From positions 1-7,063 of the forward strand of contig JASFIT010000249.1 of assembly GCA_050122535.1 (NCBI GenBank): a stretch of 7,063 bases of DNA, written 5' to 3'. Of this stretch, positions 1-5,889 are shown piece after piece (position 1 is the stretch's first letter; each line of letters begins with the position of its first letter). The stretch comes from JASFEQ01 sp050122535. Its GTDB lineage: Bacteria > Desulfobacterota > DSM-4660 > Desulfatiglandales > HGW-15. The notes under the pieces were generated by a model that saw nothing but the letters and a program-made list of their open reading frames with translations, was not told the DNA's origin and did not search any database. A program made the translations under genes and the position numbers.

Positions 1-1
1 A

Positions 2-1501
2 TTTATCGAGAAGTGGACGCATGGTTTCGAAGACTTTGCTGAGCGGCTCAAGGAATATCCTCCGGCGAAGGTCAGTAAGATCACCAAGGTCTCAGCAGAA
101 GATGTCATTAAGGCAGCGAGGCTTTACGCTACAGAAACACCTTCTTGCATCATGGAGGGGATGGGCATGGCCCACCAGCCTAATTGTCTCCAATCCCTTC
201 TTTGTCGCTATCTCATGCCTGCCCTACTAGGCCTCATCGATGTGGAGGGGGGAGAAGAACTCATGGGGCCAGCTCCGTTTATTACAGAACACGAGATCGA
301 AATGCCTGATGCTCTGGCAAAGGAACAGGCAGTGAAAATGATTGGGAAGCAATTTAAGCTCTTTTCCTCCGAAGGATACGAGCTTATTCAGCAAAATGTG
401 GAGCGGGTATGGGGGAAACGATGCGATTTCCAGGGAGCGATGAAGTTGTCCTCGGCCCCTCTGGTATTTAGAGCCATGGCGTATGGGGATCCTTACCCGG
501 TCAAGGCCCTTATAGGCTTGGCCTGCAATCCAATGGTTACCATGCCTAATACAAGGCTTGTATATAAGGGACTGAAAAACCTCGATCTCTATGTGGTTCT
601 GGATAAAGTCTGGACGCCGTCGACCCAGCTTGCGGACTATGTACTTCCTGCCGCCGAATGGCTGGAAAGGGACTTCTTATGGAATTATCACAACACGACC
701 CCTTTACTTGAGGCCGGGGAGCAGGCTTTGCCGAAAACCATGCCTGGTGAATATGACAGGCGAGACGACTACGAGATTTTCAGGGGGCTGGCCATACGGC
801 TGGGACAGGCAGAGCACTGGCCGTGGGAGAGCTTACGCGATTATTACGACCATCGCCTCAAACCCATGGGGCTCACATTTGAGGAATTGCTGCAGATGGG
901 TCATTGGTTTCCAGAAAAGAGGGCGTTCAAAAAATATGAGAAAACGGGTTTTGGGACGCCGACTGGCAAAGTCGAGTTTCGCTCCACAGTCCTGGAGCAA
1001 TTGGGATATGATCCCCTGCCAAAGTATCTAGAACCCCAAGAAAGCCCAGTAAGTGCGCCGGAAACAGCGAAGAAGTACCCATATACGCTCATAACCGGAG
1101 GAAGGTTCTTGCCCTATTTCCATTCTGAGTTCCGTAATGTCAAATCTTTCCGCAAGAGCTATCCACATCCCAAAGTCGAGATACATCCCGATACAGCCAA
1201 AACGCATGGCGTGAAGGAGGGGGATTGGGTGTGGATCGAGACAGAACGGGGAAGGATCATCCAAAAGTGCAAATACCTTGACGGACTCGACCCCGACGTC
1301 CTCCATGCTCAACACGGCTGGTGGTACCCTGAACTTCCAGGAGAGGAACCATGGCTTCATGGTGTTTGGGTTTCCAATGTGAATGTGCTCACAGAAAAGA
1401 ATCCAGATCACCTTGACGAAGCCCTCGGCTCCTGGCCTTTGAGAACGATGCTGTGCAAGATCTATAAGGCAGAAACATCTGATATACCCATTCCCCTTTG
1501 A
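2..1501 (+). CDS. Molybdopterin (Mo/W-bis-MGD) oxidoreductase, acetylene-hydratase-like, 5' partial
   Basis: The reading frame is open from base 2 and runs to TGA at 1499-1501, giving 499 codons. The start lies before the window. The family is usually about 650-750 residues, so the N-terminal [4Fe-4S] cysteine motif and first cofactor-contacting segment are not visible. Seen: the DMSO-reductase-family core (GMGMAHQPN and GLIDVEGGEE near 155-255; ACNPMV near 520; LADYVLPAAEWLERD near 629-673). The C-terminal MGD-binding barrel runs from about 1075 to 1470, with TLITGGR, HPDTAKTHGVKEGDWV, and HGWWYPE at 1313-1333. The HGWWYPE region is what I associate with the acetylene-hydratase-like branch, whose members include hydratases and many uncharacterised oxidoreductases. 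Family assignment is firm. The reaction is not: acetylene hydration, hydroxylation, transhydroxylation and oxyanion reduction all remain possible, because active-site residues near the cluster are off-window. No signal peptide can be judged. It may be co-regulated with the downstream genes, but a 376-base gap separates it from the next. Confidence 0.88.
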   Translation, partial: FIEKWTHGFEDFAERLKEYPPAKVSKITKVSAEDVIKAARLYATETPSCIMEGMGMAHQPNCLQSLLCRYLMPALLGLIDVEGGEELMGPAPFITEHEIEMPDALAKEQAVKMIGKQFKLFSSEGYELIQQNVERVWGKRCDFQGAMKLSSAPLVFRAMAYGDPYPVKALIGLACNPMVTMPNTRLVYKGLKNLDLYVVLDKVWTPSTQLADYVLPAAEWLERDFLWNYHNTTPLLEAGEQALPKTMPGEYDRRDDYEIFRGLAIRLGQAEHWPWESLRDYYDHRLKPMGLTFEELLQMGHWFPEKRAFKKYEKTGFGTPTGKVEFRSTVLEQLGYDPLPKYLEPQESPVSAPETAKKYPYTLITGGRFLPYFHSEFRNVKSFRKSYPHPKVEIHPDTAKTHGVKEGDWVWIETERGRIIQKCKYLDGLDPDVLHAQHGWWYPELPGEEPWLHGVWVSNVNVLTEKNPDHLDEALGSWPLRTMLCKIYKAETSDIPIPL

Positions 1502-1511
1502 TAGAGCTTAA

Positions 1512-1637
1512 GAGGCTGCCGGAAAATGCCCATCTGCTGCGTTACCCTCATCCCTCGACACTGCGGCGTACTTCTATTGTACGCCTCATTCCTCGGGATT
1601 TCGGAAGCCTTGCATCTGGACATTTTCCATCAGCCTC
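1512..1637. repeat. Large imperfect inverted repeat with central perfect hairpin
   Basis: The ends GAGGCTG (1512-1518) and CAGCCTC (1631-1637) are exact reverse complements. The pairing continues inward through GGAAAATG / CATTTTCC with a few mismatches, over roughly 25 bases per arm. At the centre, GGCGTAC (1565-1571) pairs perfectly with GTACGCC (1579-1585) around a 7-base loop. Two near-identical 12-mers, CCTCATCCCTCG (1546-1557) and CCTCATTCCTCG (1584-1595), lie in direct orientation. The form fits a REP/MITE-like dispersed palindromic element. I recall similar sequences between genes in deltaproteobacterial genomes, but cannot check copy number here. It has no transposase. Confidence 0.7.
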
Positions 1638-1691
1638 GCAGAATCCGGTTTTTCGACAGTCTCTAAAGCAATGTTTACCTTTGCTCCCTTG

Positions 1692-1707
1692 TTACCAGTT
1701 GTGGTAA
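1692..1707. promoter_or_regulatory. Perfect palindrome TTACCA-N4-TGGTAA, possible operator
   Basis: TTACCA (1692-1697) and TGGTAA (1702-1707) are exact reverse complements around GTTG. The size and spacing suit a dimeric helix-turn-helix regulator. It lies 171 bases before the SDR start and is not followed by a T-run, so it is not a terminator. No regulator gene is in the window, so the binding protein cannot be named. A 6 bp arm can arise by chance, so confidence is low. Confidence 0.3.
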
Positions 1708-1818
1708 AGAAATTGAGAGGGGAAGTTTCTGCTGTTCTTATCGGATCATGGCAGAGGACTTTTCTCTATAAATGATGGGAGAAGCGGCTTTCTAATTACG
1801 CATAGCAGTTGATTTTGC

Positions 1819-1871
1819 TCTGAAAATTATGGATAAAGAATCTGATCAGAGATCTTCTGAGAGCGTTCAGA
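1819..1871. promoter_or_regulatory. Cluster of TCTGA/TCAGA half-sites before the SDR start
   Basis: Five copies of TCTGA or its complement TCAGA fall within 53 bases: TCTGA at 1819, 1841 and 1856, and TCAGA at 1846 and 1867. Those at 1841 and 1846 form a perfect 10-base palindrome, TCTGATCAGA (1841-1850). Those at 1856-1860 and 1867-1871 can pair as a small hairpin around a 6-base loop, and its 3' arm overlaps the SDR Shine-Dalgarno (AGAGG, 1869-1873). This could be a transcriptional operator array or an RNA hairpin masking the ribosome binding site. Both readings are inference. Confidence 0.35.
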
Positions 1872-1877
1872 GGTAAG

Positions 1878-2633
1878 ATGGGGAGACTGGAAAATAAGGT
1901 TGCTATCATCACCGGTGGGGGCAGAGGCCTGGGTAAGGTATTCTCCTTGGCTGTGGCAGAAGAGGGTGCTATGGTAGCCCTGGCTGATATCCTGGACAAG
2001 GAGGCCCAACAAACGGCTCAGGAGATCAGGGCAAAAGGGGGTTCGGCCATATCCCTTATGGTGGACGTGACTTCCGAAGATGAAACCATTCGGATGGCAG
2101 AGGAGACCTTAGAGGCGTTTGGCCGGATAGATATATTGGTTAACAATGCGGGCATGTTCTATGGCATAGGCCGTAAGCCATTTATGGAGATTCCCACGGC
2201 GGAATGGGACAAGTTGATGGCCGTGAACCTAAGAGGGCCCTTCTTATGCGTTAAGGCCGTATTCCCGCAGATGAAGAAACAGAAGAAAGGCAAGATCATT
2301 AATCTTTCCTCTGAAACCGCTTTTACCGGGTCAAAGGGTTTTATCCATTATGTAACTTCCAAGGGTGGGCTTATCAGCTTTACTCGGTCGCTCGCTGCTG
2401 AGGTGGGTCAATATGGAATCTGCGTTAACTCCATCGCCCCAGGCTTCACGGATACTGAGGCGAGCAGAAGCATAACGGATGACATTACAAAGTACGACGT
2501 GAGTCTCACACCTCTAGGAAGACTCGAGCAGCCCAACGACCTGGTTGGAGCCATCATATTCCTCGCAAGCGATGAAAGCGACTTTATCACGGGACAGGCC
2601 CTGGTCGTTGATGGAGGCCGATATATGCATTAG
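1878..2633 (+). CDS. Short-chain dehydrogenase/reductase, classical type, likely NAD(H)-dependent
   Basis: A complete SDR of 251 residues, the usual length for the classical (FabG-like) group. Seen: the Rossmann glycine motif TGGGRGLG (12-19); Asp37 at the end of the second beta strand, which in this family favours NAD(H) over NADP(H); the conserved DV (63-64); NNAG (89-92); and the full catalytic tetrad Asn117, Ser145, Tyr158, Lys162 (YxxxK). PG near 188 and the C-terminal ITGQALVVDGG complete the fold. It should be a soluble oxidoreductase interconverting a secondary alcohol and a ketone, possibly a 3-hydroxyacyl-CoA or cyclic alcohol. The substrate cannot be read from sequence. The ATG at 1878 has AGAGG 4 bases upstream, a rather close Shine-Dalgarno. 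Context between a Mo/W enzyme and a kinase pair suggests a catabolic alcohol dehydrogenase rather than fatty-acid synthesis, since no fab genes are adjacent. Confidence 0.93.
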   Translation: MGRLENKVAIITGGGRGLGKVFSLAVAEEGAMVALADILDKEAQQTAQEIRAKGGSAISLMVDVTSEDETIRMAEETLEAFGRIDILVNNAGMFYGIGRKPFMEIPTAEWDKLMAVNLRGPFLCVKAVFPQMKKQKKGKIINLSSETAFTGSKGFIHYVTSKGGLISFTRSLAAEVGQYGICVNSIAPGFTDTEASRSITDDITKYDVSLTPLGRLEQPNDLVGAIIFLASDESDFITGQALVVDGGRYMH

Positions 2634-2704
2634 AAATTTGCCATCAGTTCTGCTCCTTCTGCTTTTAGTCCAGACAGGGTTCAAAAGGGAAAGTCGCTTG
2701 CCAT

Positions 2705-2737
2705 GTGATCCATTAGGGGGGCCTTCTCTATGATCAC
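2705..2737. promoter_or_regulatory. Small inverted repeat GTGATC/GATCAC before the ATP-binding subunit
   Basis: GTGATC (2705-2710) and GATCAC (2732-2737) are exact reverse complements, separated by 21 bases that include a short AGG-GGGG-CCT. It lies just before the ribosome binding site AAAGGG (2743-2748) of the next gene. No T-run follows, so the SDR and kinase genes can plausibly share a transcript across this 122-base gap. It could be an operator or leader hairpin, or chance. Confidence 0.2.
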
Positions 2738-2755
2738 TTTACAAAGGGCAGACAC

Positions 2756-3808
2756 ATGAGTTCAGAGAAATTAATATACTGGCTTGAGGAATTAAGCGCA
2801 AAGGACGGCCTCCTGGTGGGAAACAAGTGTGCCAATCTGGGAGAGATGATCCAGCTTGGGATGCGGGTTCCCCCCGGGTTTGCCATAAGCGCAAACGCTT
2901 ATAATCAATTTACGGAAAACACAGGAACAAATCAGGAAATATTAGACTACATCAAGAGCCAGGGAAAGATCGAAGGCATTGAAAAGCTTGATGAAGCGAG
3001 CCACACCATCCGGTCGATGATTGAAGATAAGGAAATCCCTGACAGCTTAATGGGTGAAATTCAGTCCGCCTATCAGACCTTGTGTGAAAAAATGGGTACA
3101 TCGGATGCACCAGCAGCGGTCAGATCCAGCGGTCTGGCCGAGGACTCAGCGGGTGCCAGTTTTGCAGGCCAATTTGAAAGCTACCTCAATGTGAAGGGAG
3201 AGAAGAAGCTGCTCGAAAAGGTGAAAATAGTCTGGTCAAGCGCCTTTACCGCCAGGGCCATATCTTACAGAATCCGAAAGGGCTTGGCTATCGAGGGTGA
3301 CTCCATTGGGGTCGCTGTCCTCGCCATGGTCAATGCCCGTGCCTCAGGGATCAGCTTTACAGTTGATCCCGTGACCGGCGATCCCACAAAAATCATCATT
3401 GAAGCCAATTGGGGACTGGGCGAAGGGGTTGTCAGTGGCGCGGAGAGTGTTGACGGCTTTGTGGTCAATAAAGAGGATTTAGAGGTGATCACGAGTCATA
3501 TAGGCAAGAAGACGAGATGTGTCGTCAATATGGATCAGGGTGCCGAGTGGGCAGATGTGCCGCCCAAGATGCAGAATATCGCATGCATTAGTGAGGACGA
3601 AATCAAGGAGATCGCCAAAGTTGCCAAATCCGTGGAGGCGTCCATAAATCATCCTCAGGATATGGAGTGGGCCATTGATCAAAACCTTCCTTTTCCCGAA
3701 AGCGTTTTTTTCCTTCAGACCCGTCCCGCAGAGGCACAGGTAAGCGAACCCAAATCAACCACCGACAAGATGATTGATCTAATAACCGAACGTTTTTTTA
3801 GACCTTAA
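2756..3808 (+). CDS. PEP-synthase-like ATP-binding subunit (phenylphosphate synthase small-subunit-like)
   Basis: A free-standing PPDK_N (ATP-grasp) domain of 350 residues, corresponding to only the N-terminal third of PEP synthase. Seen: GNKCANLGEM (22-31) with Lys24 at the usual nucleotide-contacting lysine; PPGF; AVRSSGLAED with Arg123; SFAGQFESYLNV; VDPVTGDP; WGLGEGVVSG (219-228); PQDMEWA (300-306) with Glu304; and LQTRP (320-324). The ATP-site residues therefore look complete. The usual GGKGAN reads GNKCAN here, an unusual Cys at position 25. The protein ends shortly after LQTRP, with no swivel His domain and no PEP/pyruvate barrel, so it needs a partner, supplied by the next gene. It should cleave ATP and pass a phosphate to His528 of that partner. 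Size and split match the ~40 kDa subunit of phenylphosphate synthase from Thauera. The ATG at 2756 has AAAGGG 7 bases upstream. Function as an ATP-dependent phosphoryl donor subunit is well supported; the final substrate is not. Confidence 0.85.
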   Translation: MSSEKLIYWLEELSAKDGLLVGNKCANLGEMIQLGMRVPPGFAISANAYNQFTENTGTNQEILDYIKSQGKIEGIEKLDEASHTIRSMIEDKEIPDSLMGEIQSAYQTLCEKMGTSDAPAAVRSSGLAEDSAGASFAGQFESYLNVKGEKKLLEKVKIVWSSAFTARAISYRIRKGLAIEGDSIGVAVLAMVNARASGISFTVDPVTGDPTKIIIEANWGLGEGVVSGAESVDGFVVNKEDLEVITSHIGKKTRCVVNMDQGAEWADVPPKMQNIACISEDEIKEIAKVAKSVEASINHPQDMEWAIDQNLPFPESVFFLQTRPAEAQVSEPKSTTDKMIDLITERFFRP

Positions 3809-3830
3809 TCTCAAATCAGAACGCTCTGCC

Positions 3831-3868
3831 CCGCCTGCCTCGCCTGCGCGAGAGCAATGGCGGGCAGG
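3831..3868. repeat. GC-rich REP-like hairpin
   Basis: CCTGCC (3834-3839) pairs with GGCAGG (3863-3868). After a bulged T, CGCC (3841-3844) pairs with GGCG (3859-3862), closing a 14-base loop. An alternative fold pairs CTCGC (3839-3843) with GCGAG (3848-3852). No T-run follows, so it is not a classical intrinsic terminator. It resembles short GC-rich palindromes dispersed between bacterial genes. It lies 23 bases after the stop of the ATP-binding subunit and could stabilise the upstream mRNA end or partly limit transcription into the partner gene. Confidence 0.5.
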
Positions 3869-4027
3869 TCACAATCTGGAACAACGGGTTTAGATGTGGA
3901 ACTTCCCATAAATTTGATTCAGAAGGGGGTGATAGAAGACAAAGTTTTGGCATTAGCGGTGTTGACCCAAAATTAGGAGATTATCAAGGCGAAGGCGGAG
4001 AGAAATAATCGTCCATAACCCGAAATC

Positions 4028-4035
4028 AAAGGAGG
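4028..4035 (+). promoter_or_regulatory. Near-perfect Shine-Dalgarno AAAGGAGG
   Basis: AAAGGAGG is followed by 5 bases and then the ATG at 4041. It is by far the strongest ribosome binding site in the window and fixes the start of the large subunit. The upstream partner has only AAAGGG, so the large subunit is probably translated more efficiently per message. That would compensate for any loss of transcript across the 232-base gap. Confidence 0.75.
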
Positions 4036-4040
4036 AGAAA

Positions 4041-5756
4041 ATGGGAGAAGAAAAACAGGAAAGGGTGAAGCTATGGGACGAAACGCCAGGCTATGACTTA
4101 ATCGAAGAGGTCGATCTTCCGGCGATGCATTCCTGGTTCCTCGATGGTACGCATAGTGTACCTCCTTGGACACCTCTGTATGGATGGTATTGGATCAGGT
4201 ATTGTTGCCACGGACTGAAGGTGGCCTGTGAGGAGTTGAGCATTCCCACCTGTAAGGGCTGGGAGATGCGATTCAGGGATGGGGGTTCTTATAATGCCTT
4301 TCACATTGTGAGGGACGAAAAGGAGATCGCGGAGCGTGAAGTCAAATTCCGCAGTGCTTTGCGTCCCTGGATTGAAGATTTTGACGGCCTATGGGAAGGG
4401 CAAAAACAGGAGTTGTTGGGCATCTACAATAGGCTCAAAGAACTGGATGTGGACAATGCTTCCAATCTCCAACTCTACCATCACAATTATGACCTCATGC
4501 ATGCCTACATGAGGATGTGGGAAATCCACTTCTTAGGGATGTATGCCTCCTATAACGCCTGGCTATTGCTCGAGGGACTCTGCAAGGAGCGCTTTGGGAT
4601 GAGGGATCAGGACTCAGGGTTTCAGGATATGCTCAGGGGCTTTGATAACAAGATATATGAAATGGACAAGAAGCTCTGGGATTTTGGACAACGCGCTAAG
4701 GAAGTGGGGCTGAAAGACGTTTTTGTAGAAAACGCCCCCGAAGCCATCATACCGAAGTTGGGGCAATCTGACAAAGGTAAGGAATGGGTAAAGGAATTCG
4801 TGAGCTATATGGAGACGGATGAGGTTGGCGGCTGGAGGATGAGGCGCATGAACGAACTCACGGAACCTTACTGGTTGGAGGACCCCAGTACGCCTGTAAG
4901 CATTATAAAGGATTCCCTGGTCGCTGGAACGGGCCATGTCCTTGGAGATGTAAGAAAGGAATTGGAGAAAAAGAGAGAGGATGCCATCGCAGCGTTCTTG
5001 GAGAAGGTCGGTCCGGATGAAAAAGAACTCTTTGAGGGCATGATCAGGCTGGCCGGAAAGGCAAGCTCATATAGTGAAGAACACAACCTTTACTGTGAGC
5101 TCATGGTCCAGGCCCTCATGCGGCGCGGCTATCTTGCCATGGGAAAAAGAATGGCCAAGGCCGGGACCATTGATGTACCCGAAGACGTTTTCATGCTTAA
5201 TCCGGATGAAATCGATAGGGTCATGATGGTCCCCGATAGGCACGATATGCGTTTTGTAACAAGGCGACGGCGTGCCGCGTGGGAGGGGTGGCAAAAGCAA
5301 CAAAATCCACCTCTCATTACCGATCGTGCCGGTCTGGAGGAAGCAGTGGGAGAGGACCTGCTACCTTCAGGGGATGCCATAGCCATTAAGATTGTCGTGG
5401 GCGAAATGCCAGAGCCGAAACCAGAACTCGAGGCAGATATGTTTGGCCTTTGCGGTAGTTCGGGAGAGGTCGAAGGGACCGCCAAGGTGGTGATCAACTA
5501 TGAAGATCTTAAGATTGTCCAACCGGGTGATATCTTGGTTTGCCCCGGCACGAATCCGGCCTGGACTCCGGTCTTTGGGGTCGCTGGTGGCGTCATAACG
5601 GATCGAGGGGGAACGCTCTCTCATGCCGCTATTATCGGTCGGGAATATGGCTTACCCGTGATCGTAAATACCTTTGAGGGCACAGCAAAGATAAAAACCG
5701 GCCAGAGGATCAAAATGAATGCAAAAGACGGAGCCATTTACATCATGGATAAATAG
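4041..5756 (+). CDS. PEP-synthase-like phosphohistidine subunit (phenylphosphate synthase large-subunit-like)
   Basis: A soluble 571-residue protein in two parts. Residues 1 to about 455 are a mostly helical region rich in aromatics (MHSWFLDGTHS 29-39, PPWTPLYGWYW 41-51, LMHAYMRMWEIHFLGMY mid-region), with an Arg-rich patch at 408-411. By family logic this is the acceptor-binding part. Residues about 466-571 are the PEP-utilising mobile (swivel) domain, with PGDILVCPGTNP (495-506) and GGTLSHAAIIGREYGLP (523-539). His528 is the expected phosphorylated residue. The C-terminal PEP/pyruvate TIM barrel of PEP synthase and PPDK is absent, so the product should not be PEP. The architecture matches the ~70 kDa subunit of phenylphosphate synthase, and the acceptor-plus-His order also recalls rifampicin phosphotransferase. 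With the ATP-binding subunit upstream it forms a complete split dikinase. A phenol is the best-precedented acceptor, but no carboxylase gene is visible and no third (CBS-domain) subunit is present, so the substrate is open. Confidence 0.83.
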   Translation: MGEEKQERVKLWDETPGYDLIEEVDLPAMHSWFLDGTHSVPPWTPLYGWYWIRYCCHGLKVACEELSIPTCKGWEMRFRDGGSYNAFHIVRDEKEIAEREVKFRSALRPWIEDFDGLWEGQKQELLGIYNRLKELDVDNASNLQLYHHNYDLMHAYMRMWEIHFLGMYASYNAWLLLEGLCKERFGMRDQDSGFQDMLRGFDNKIYEMDKKLWDFGQRAKEVGLKDVFVENAPEAIIPKLGQSDKGKEWVKEFVSYMETDEVGGWRMRRMNELTEPYWLEDPSTPVSIIKDSLVAGTGHVLGDVRKELEKKREDAIAAFLEKVGPDEKELFEGMIRLAGKASSYSEEHNLYCELMVQALMRRGYLAMGKRMAKAGTIDVPEDVFMLNPDEIDRVMMVPDRHDMRFVTRRRRAAWEGWQKQQNPPLITDRAGLEEAVGEDLLPSGDAIAIKIVVGEMPEPKPELEADMFGLCGSSGEVEGTAKVVINYEDLKIVQPGDILVCPGTNPAWTPVFGVAGGVITDRGGTLSHAAIIGREYGLPVIVNTFEGTAKIKTGQRIKMNAKDGAIYIMDK

Positions 5757-5813
5757 CCGGGTGTCTGGAACACCATTTACTGAAATTCAACAGATCACTC
5801 GGTGACATGTATG

Positions 5814-5854
5814 GGCGAGTGTAAGGGGATGCGATCCCCCTGCACTCGCCTTTT
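5814..5854 (+). terminator. Strong intrinsic terminator
   Basis: GGCGAGTG (5814-5821) pairs perfectly with CACTCGCC (5843-5850). The stem continues through a T-G wobble and an A-T pair. After one A/C mismatch, GGGGAT (5825-5830) pairs with ATCCCC (5834-5839) around a 3-base loop GCG. TTTTA follows at once. The ~17-rung GC-rich stem with a short T-run is the best terminator in the window and probably ends the transcript of the kinase pair, 57 bases after its stop codon. The T-run is only four bases, so some read-through is possible. Confidence 0.8.
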
Positions 5855-5889
5855 ACCTTGCTCAGCCTTGTTAAGGGAGATTTTCTGAT

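Larger units (their letters stand above)
1502..1877. other. Gene-free intergenic region with repeat and palindromes
   Basis: This stretch of 376 bases between the oxidoreductase and the SDR holds no credible gene. The only sizeable open frame (1498-1707) lies across the inverted repeat at 1512-1637 and has no ribosome binding site or recognisable product. From 5' to 3' it contains the large inverted repeat, a TTACCA/TGGTAA palindrome at 1692-1707, a TATAAA at 1767-1772 without a convincing -35 partner, and a cluster of TCTGA/TCAGA half-sites from 1819 to 1871. I see no hairpin with a T-run directly after the oxidoreductase stop codon. The control region for the SDR, and perhaps the whole downstream group, is most likely within 1638-1877. 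Confidence 0.7.

Noticed and set aside
1028..1411. Antisense open frame of 127 codons inside the Mo/W enzyme gene
   Set aside because: The sense frame has clear family motifs throughout; the antisense frame has none and no upstream signals.
1498..1707. Open frame of 69 codons after the Mo/W enzyme
   Set aside because: It runs through the inverted repeat, has no ribosome binding site and no recognisable product; it is a by-product of the repeat.
1767..1772. TATAAA as a -10 element upstream of the SDR
   Set aside because: A good hexamer alone, but no acceptable -35 sequence lies 16-18 bases upstream.
3948..3962. Possible sigma-54 promoter TGGCAT-N5-GTGT
   Set aside because: The -24 GG is present but the essential -12 GC reads GT; too weak to call.
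3962..3986. TTGACC as a -35 element with TTATCA as -10
   Set aside because: Spacing is only about 13 bases and the -10 match is poor.
4614..4937. Antisense open frame of 107 codons inside the large kinase subunit
   Set aside because: Shadow of the sense gene with no recognisable domain.
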